64,000 bases of DNA, from positions 39,258 through 103,257 of the forward strand of contig NZ_BNBZ01000025.1 of assembly GCF_014656215.1 (NCBI RefSeq), written 5' to 3'. This stretch comes from Streptomyces zaomyceticus (lineage in GTDB: Bacteria; Actinomycetota; Actinomycetes; Streptomycetales; Streptomycetaceae). The notes under the pieces are model-generated. The model saw only the letters and a list, made by a program, of their open reading frames with translations. It was not told the origin of the DNA and did no database searches. This document shows, piece by piece, positions 61,620-64,000 of the stretch (position 1 is the stretch's first letter; each line of letters begins with the position of its first letter). The translations under genes were made by a program, and so were the position numbers.

Positions 61620-61701
61620 AGCAGCGGGGGGCCGTGCGTACGGACCGGACGCGGATGACGGCAGGCTCGCGCGTACGGCGGGACTCACGCGTACGGGCAG
61701 A

Positions 61702-61732
61702 ACGTGCCTACGGCAGGACGTGCCTACGGCAG
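61702..61732. repeat. Tandem copy of a response regulator 3' end
   Basis: ACGTGCCTACGGCAG occurs at 61702 and 61718 (16-bp period). The copy at 61718 contains the regulator's stop codon (CTA at 61724); the other lies beyond it. Confidence 0.8.
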
Positions 61733-62344
61733 CAGGCGTCGTTCCTTCGCCACCGCGACCGCGCCCGCGCGCGTGTCGACGCCGAGCTTCGCGTAGATGC
61801 GCCCGAGATGGGTCTTCACCGTCGCCTCACTGATGAACAGGGCCCGCGCGATCTCGCGGTTGCCGAGACCGCGCCCCAGCTGGCCGAGGATGTCCCGCTC
61901 CCGGTCCGTGAGGCTCGGGCCCGCCGCGCCCCGCATGCGGTCCATGACCCGGCTCGCGACCGGCGGGGAGAGGGCGGTGCGGCCCTGGGCCGCCGAGTGG
62001 ATGGCGGCGAACAGCTCCTCGGGCCGCTCGGCCTTCAGCAGATAGCCGGTGGCCCCCGCCTCGATCGCCCGGGTGATGTCGGCGTCCGTGTCGTAGGTGG
62101 TGAGGACGAGGACGTGGACCCCCGTGGGAGCGATCAGCCGGGTCGCCTCCACGCCGTCGATGCCCGCACCCAGCTGCAGGTCCATCAGAACGACGTCGGG
62201 CTTCAGCTTCGCCGCCATGGCCACGGCCTCCTCGCCGCTGCCCGCCTCGCCGACCACCTCGATGTCGGGGGTGCTGCCGAGCAGGGCCAGCAGGCCGGCG
62301 CGGACGACGACATGGTCGTCGCAGAGGAGGATCCGAACGGACAT
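61724..62344 (-). CDS. senR: NarL/LuxR response regulator, SenR-like
   Basis: 206 aa. Receiver with ILLCDDHVVVRAGLLALLGS, phospho-Asp in VVLMDLQLGAGIDG and Lys in GYLLKAERPEELF; LuxR HTH with LTDRERDILGQLGRGLGNRE and ISEATVKTHLGRIYAKLGVD. ATG shares one base with the kinase stop. Next to an HbpS-like gene, this fits the haem- and redox-sensing SenS-SenR system of Streptomyces. Confidence 0.8.
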   Translation of the reverse strand: MSVRILLCDDHVVVRAGLLALLGSTPDIEVVGEAGSGEEAVAMAAKLKPDVVLMDLQLGAGIDGVEATRLIAPTGVHVLVLTTYDTDADITRAIEAGATGYLLKAERPEELFAAIHSAAQGRTALSPPVASRVMDRMRGAAGPSLTDRERDILGQLGRGLGNREIARALFISEATVKTHLGRIYAKLGVDTRAGAVAVAKERRLLP

Positions 62345-63513
62345 CAGGACTCCAGGGAGAGCGGGATCGCGGCCGAGAGCACCGTGCCCTCGCCCGGGGT
62401 GGACTCGACTGTCAGGGTGCCGCCCAGCTGCTGCGCCCGCACCCGCATCGCGGGCAGTCCGTGGCCGCGCACCCCGCCCGGCCTCTCGGCCGGGTCGAAG
62501 CCCCGGCCGTCGTCGGCGATGTCCAGGACCACCTGGTCGTCGAGGTACGTGAGGGTCAGGGCGGCGGAGTCGGCGCCGGCGTGCTCACGGATGTTGGCGA
62601 GGGCGCCCTGCGCGATCCGGAGGAGTGCCGACTGCACCCGCTCGGGGAGCGGGACGGCGGCCCCGTCGACCCGGAAGGCCGCCGACTCGCGGGCCGCGAG
62701 CCCGCGCAGCGCCTCTTCGAGCCCCCCGCCCTCGGCGAGGTCGGCGGGGGCCAGGTCGTGCACGAAGCGGCGGGCCTCGGCGAGGTTGCGTTCGGCGATG
62801 GACTCGGCGGTACGGACATGGCGGCGCGCGGTCGACGGGTCGCTGTCCCAGGTGCGGTCGGCCGCCTGGAGCAGCATCTGCTGACTCGACAGGCCCTGCG
62901 CCAGGGTGTCGTGGATCTCCATCGAAAGACGCTGCCGCTCGGCGAGGGTGCCCTCGCGGCGCTCGATCGCGGCGAGCTCGCGCCGGGTCCGGATCAGGTC
63001 GTCGATGAGGGCTCGCTGCCGGGCCGCCTGCCGGTCCGAGTACACGAAGACCCCGGTGGCGATGGCGGCGACGGCCGGCGGGGCGACGATCAGGTTCGGG
63101 TCCCAGCCGCCGTGCGCGAGCTGCACCTGCGCGAACACCACGAACGCGGTGAGCAGGGTGACCAGGCCGAGCGCGGCCCGCGCCGGGAGGGTGCGCAGCC
63201 CCGTGTAGAAGAGCGGCACCGCGCACCAGGCGAAGCTCGGGGCGAGGACGACGAGGAGGATCCAGACGGCGACGACGGTGCTCAGCCAGGCGATCCGGCG
63301 GGGCGCGGCGCGGGTGCCGACGACGGGGCCGAGGAGGTAGAGGGAGGCGAGGGCGCCGGAGAGGGCGACGATCCAGGGGCTGCGGTCCTCCCAGGGGTGG
63401 CGCAGCAGGAAGCGGGCGAGCGAGGCGCCGAGGAGGAGGAAGAAGGCGATGTGCATGACCCGCGCCAGCCAGAGGGCGTCGGGGTCCCGGTCGGTCTCGG
63501 TCGGCCGCGTCAC
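62344..63513 (-). CDS. senS: Sensor histidine kinase, SenS-like
   Basis: 389 aa. Five N-terminal membrane helices (MHIAFFLLLGASLARFLLRH onward), NarX-type H-box RLSMEIHDTLAQGLSSQQML, HATPase (GRGFDPAERPGGVRGHGLPA). Without a large extracellular domain it would need an external partner, as HbpS is for SenS. The hbpS-like gene starts 251 bp away in the opposite direction. Confidence 0.8.
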   Translation of the reverse strand: MTRPTETDRDPDALWLARVMHIAFFLLLGASLARFLLRHPWEDRSPWIVALSGALASLYLLGPVVGTRAAPRRIAWLSTVVAVWILLVVLAPSFAWCAVPLFYTGLRTLPARAALGLVTLLTAFVVFAQVQLAHGGWDPNLIVAPPAVAAIATGVFVYSDRQAARQRALIDDLIRTRRELAAIERREGTLAERQRLSMEIHDTLAQGLSSQQMLLQAADRTWDSDPSTARRHVRTAESIAERNLAEARRFVHDLAPADLAEGGGLEEALRGLAARESAAFRVDGAAVPLPERVQSALLRIAQGALANIREHAGADSAALTLTYLDDQVVLDIADDGRGFDPAERPGGVRGHGLPAMRVRAQQLGGTLTVESTPGEGTVLSAAIPLSLES

Positions 63514-63574
63514 GTTCTCACCTTCCTGACCTGGTCATATGTGTCCATCCTGGCCCGGAGGGACCACGGGGGCA

Positions 63575-63590
63575 TCAGCCGATCGGCTGA
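63575..63590. promoter_or_regulatory. 16-bp palindrome in the senS/hbpS-like intergenic region
   Basis: TCAGCCGATCGGCTGA is a perfect palindrome. It lies 62 bp from the kinase start and 174 bp from the hbpS-like start. Candidate binding site for the local response regulator. Confidence 0.45.
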
Positions 63591-63763
63591 CCCGGTCGTC
63601 GTCCAGTGTGCGTGAGGAGGGCAGCCGGACCGTGGACCGAACGGCCCGGGTTCCGGCCACAGGATGGATTGCAGAGCGAAGGACGGACCGCTTGAGCGGT
63701 TCACCTCGGCTCGGCCCACTTCTCCTCGCAGTTCCTCCCCTCCTCACCCTCACGGAGTTCCCC

Positions 63764-64000
63764 ATGAAGAAGATCCTCTTCGGTGCCACCGCCGCCGCTG
63801 TCGTCGCCGCCGGCACCTTCGGCGCCGTCTCCGCGAACGCCTCCGCCCCGGCCGCCGCCCCCGCCGCCGTGGTCCGCGCCGACGCCGGCGACGACAACCT
63901 CCAGCAGTCGACGCACCTGACGATCGAGGCCGCCACCAAGGCCGCGCAGGCGACCCTGGACGCCGCCGAGAAGGAGAACCAGCGGGTCTCCGTCGCCGTC
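63764..64000 (+). CDS. hbpS: Secreted haem-binding HbpS-like protein, 3' end outside window
   Basis: 79 codons before the window edge, starting at ATG 63764 (CGGAG upstream). Signal peptide KKILFGATAAAVVAAGTFGA, cleavage near ANASA. The mature start STHLTIEAATKAAQATLDAA and KENQRVSVAV is that of the GlcG/HbpS family (DUF336). HbpS binds haem extracellularly and modulates SenS. The identity rests on the family start and on the neighbour two-component genes. Confidence 0.7.
   Translation, partial: MKKILFGATAAAVVAAGTFGAVSANASAPAAAPAAVVRADAGDDNLQQSTHLTIEAATKAAQATLDAAEKENQRVSVAV

Noticed and set aside
42188..64000. A duplicated tRNA-Thr 3' end marking an integrated element
   Set aside because: I found no second copy of the GGTTCGAACCC...GGGGGC end in the window and no integrase gene.

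Overview
This window is chromosomal DNA of a Streptomyces species. The G+C content is very high with strong third-position bias, there are many GTG starts, and the gene order mshA, gpmA, phoU/senX3-phoP, carD, ispD-ispF-cysS-rlmB, doxX, msiK, tRNA-Thr is the conserved Streptomyces core arrangement (from memory, SCO4204 to SCO4240 in S. coelicolor). The right end (SoxR-box quinone reductase, two-component/hbpS locus) also matches known Streptomyces loci. I see no insertion sequence, CRISPR array, prophage or large biosynthetic cluster.

Layout. 1-9.8 kb holds exporters and their regulators: a DrrAB-like ABC exporter (permease cut by the window edge) opposite two TetR genes, a HelD-type RNA polymerase-recycling helicase, and a MarR / 14-TM MFS / WYL group. 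9.9-16.3 kb has VOC and AraC genes, an unknown pair of zinc-ribbon genes opposite an Xre regulator, a helical-repeat protein, a receiver-SpoIIE phosphatase and a secreted NlpC/P60 hydrolase. 16.6-28.4 kb contains a methyltransferase, mshA (mycothiol), a YbjN protein, a Tat-exported beta-helix protein behind a possible SAM-type riboswitch, AraC, a metallo-beta-lactamase-fold hydrolase, MFS, gpmA, a response-regulator remnant, an S41 protease, GNAT and a cysteine-rich mini-protein. 28.5-42.2 kb is core: phoU opposite senX3-phoP with PHO boxes between them, a DUF461 lipoprotein, carD, the MEP-pathway pair ispD-ispF, cysS, rlmB, doxX, a nucleotidyltransferase, msiK and tRNA-Thr(UGU). 42.2-52.5 kb, right after the tRNA, is a variable segment of small hypothetical genes, a SUKH immunity-like protein, a large Mrr-nuclease/TerD fusion, oxidoreductase, DsbA-like, phosphotransferase and acetyltransferase genes. 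52.5-64 kb has the SoxR-box quinone oxidoreductase, a pentapeptide protein, a NarL-type two-component system next to an ABC exporter, a flavin monooxygenase, and a second NarL-type system divergent from a cut gene resembling secreted haem-binding HbpS (a SenS-SenR-HbpS-like unit).

Most notable: the Mrr-TerD fusion; a SoxR box lying over the 3' end of the gene upstream of its target; a tiny protein with a Gly/Cys tail resembling modified-peptide precursors; an ABC ATPase with a repeat-grown Gly-Pro-Ala insertion; and four genes whose 3' ends, stop codon included, are tandemly duplicated just downstream.
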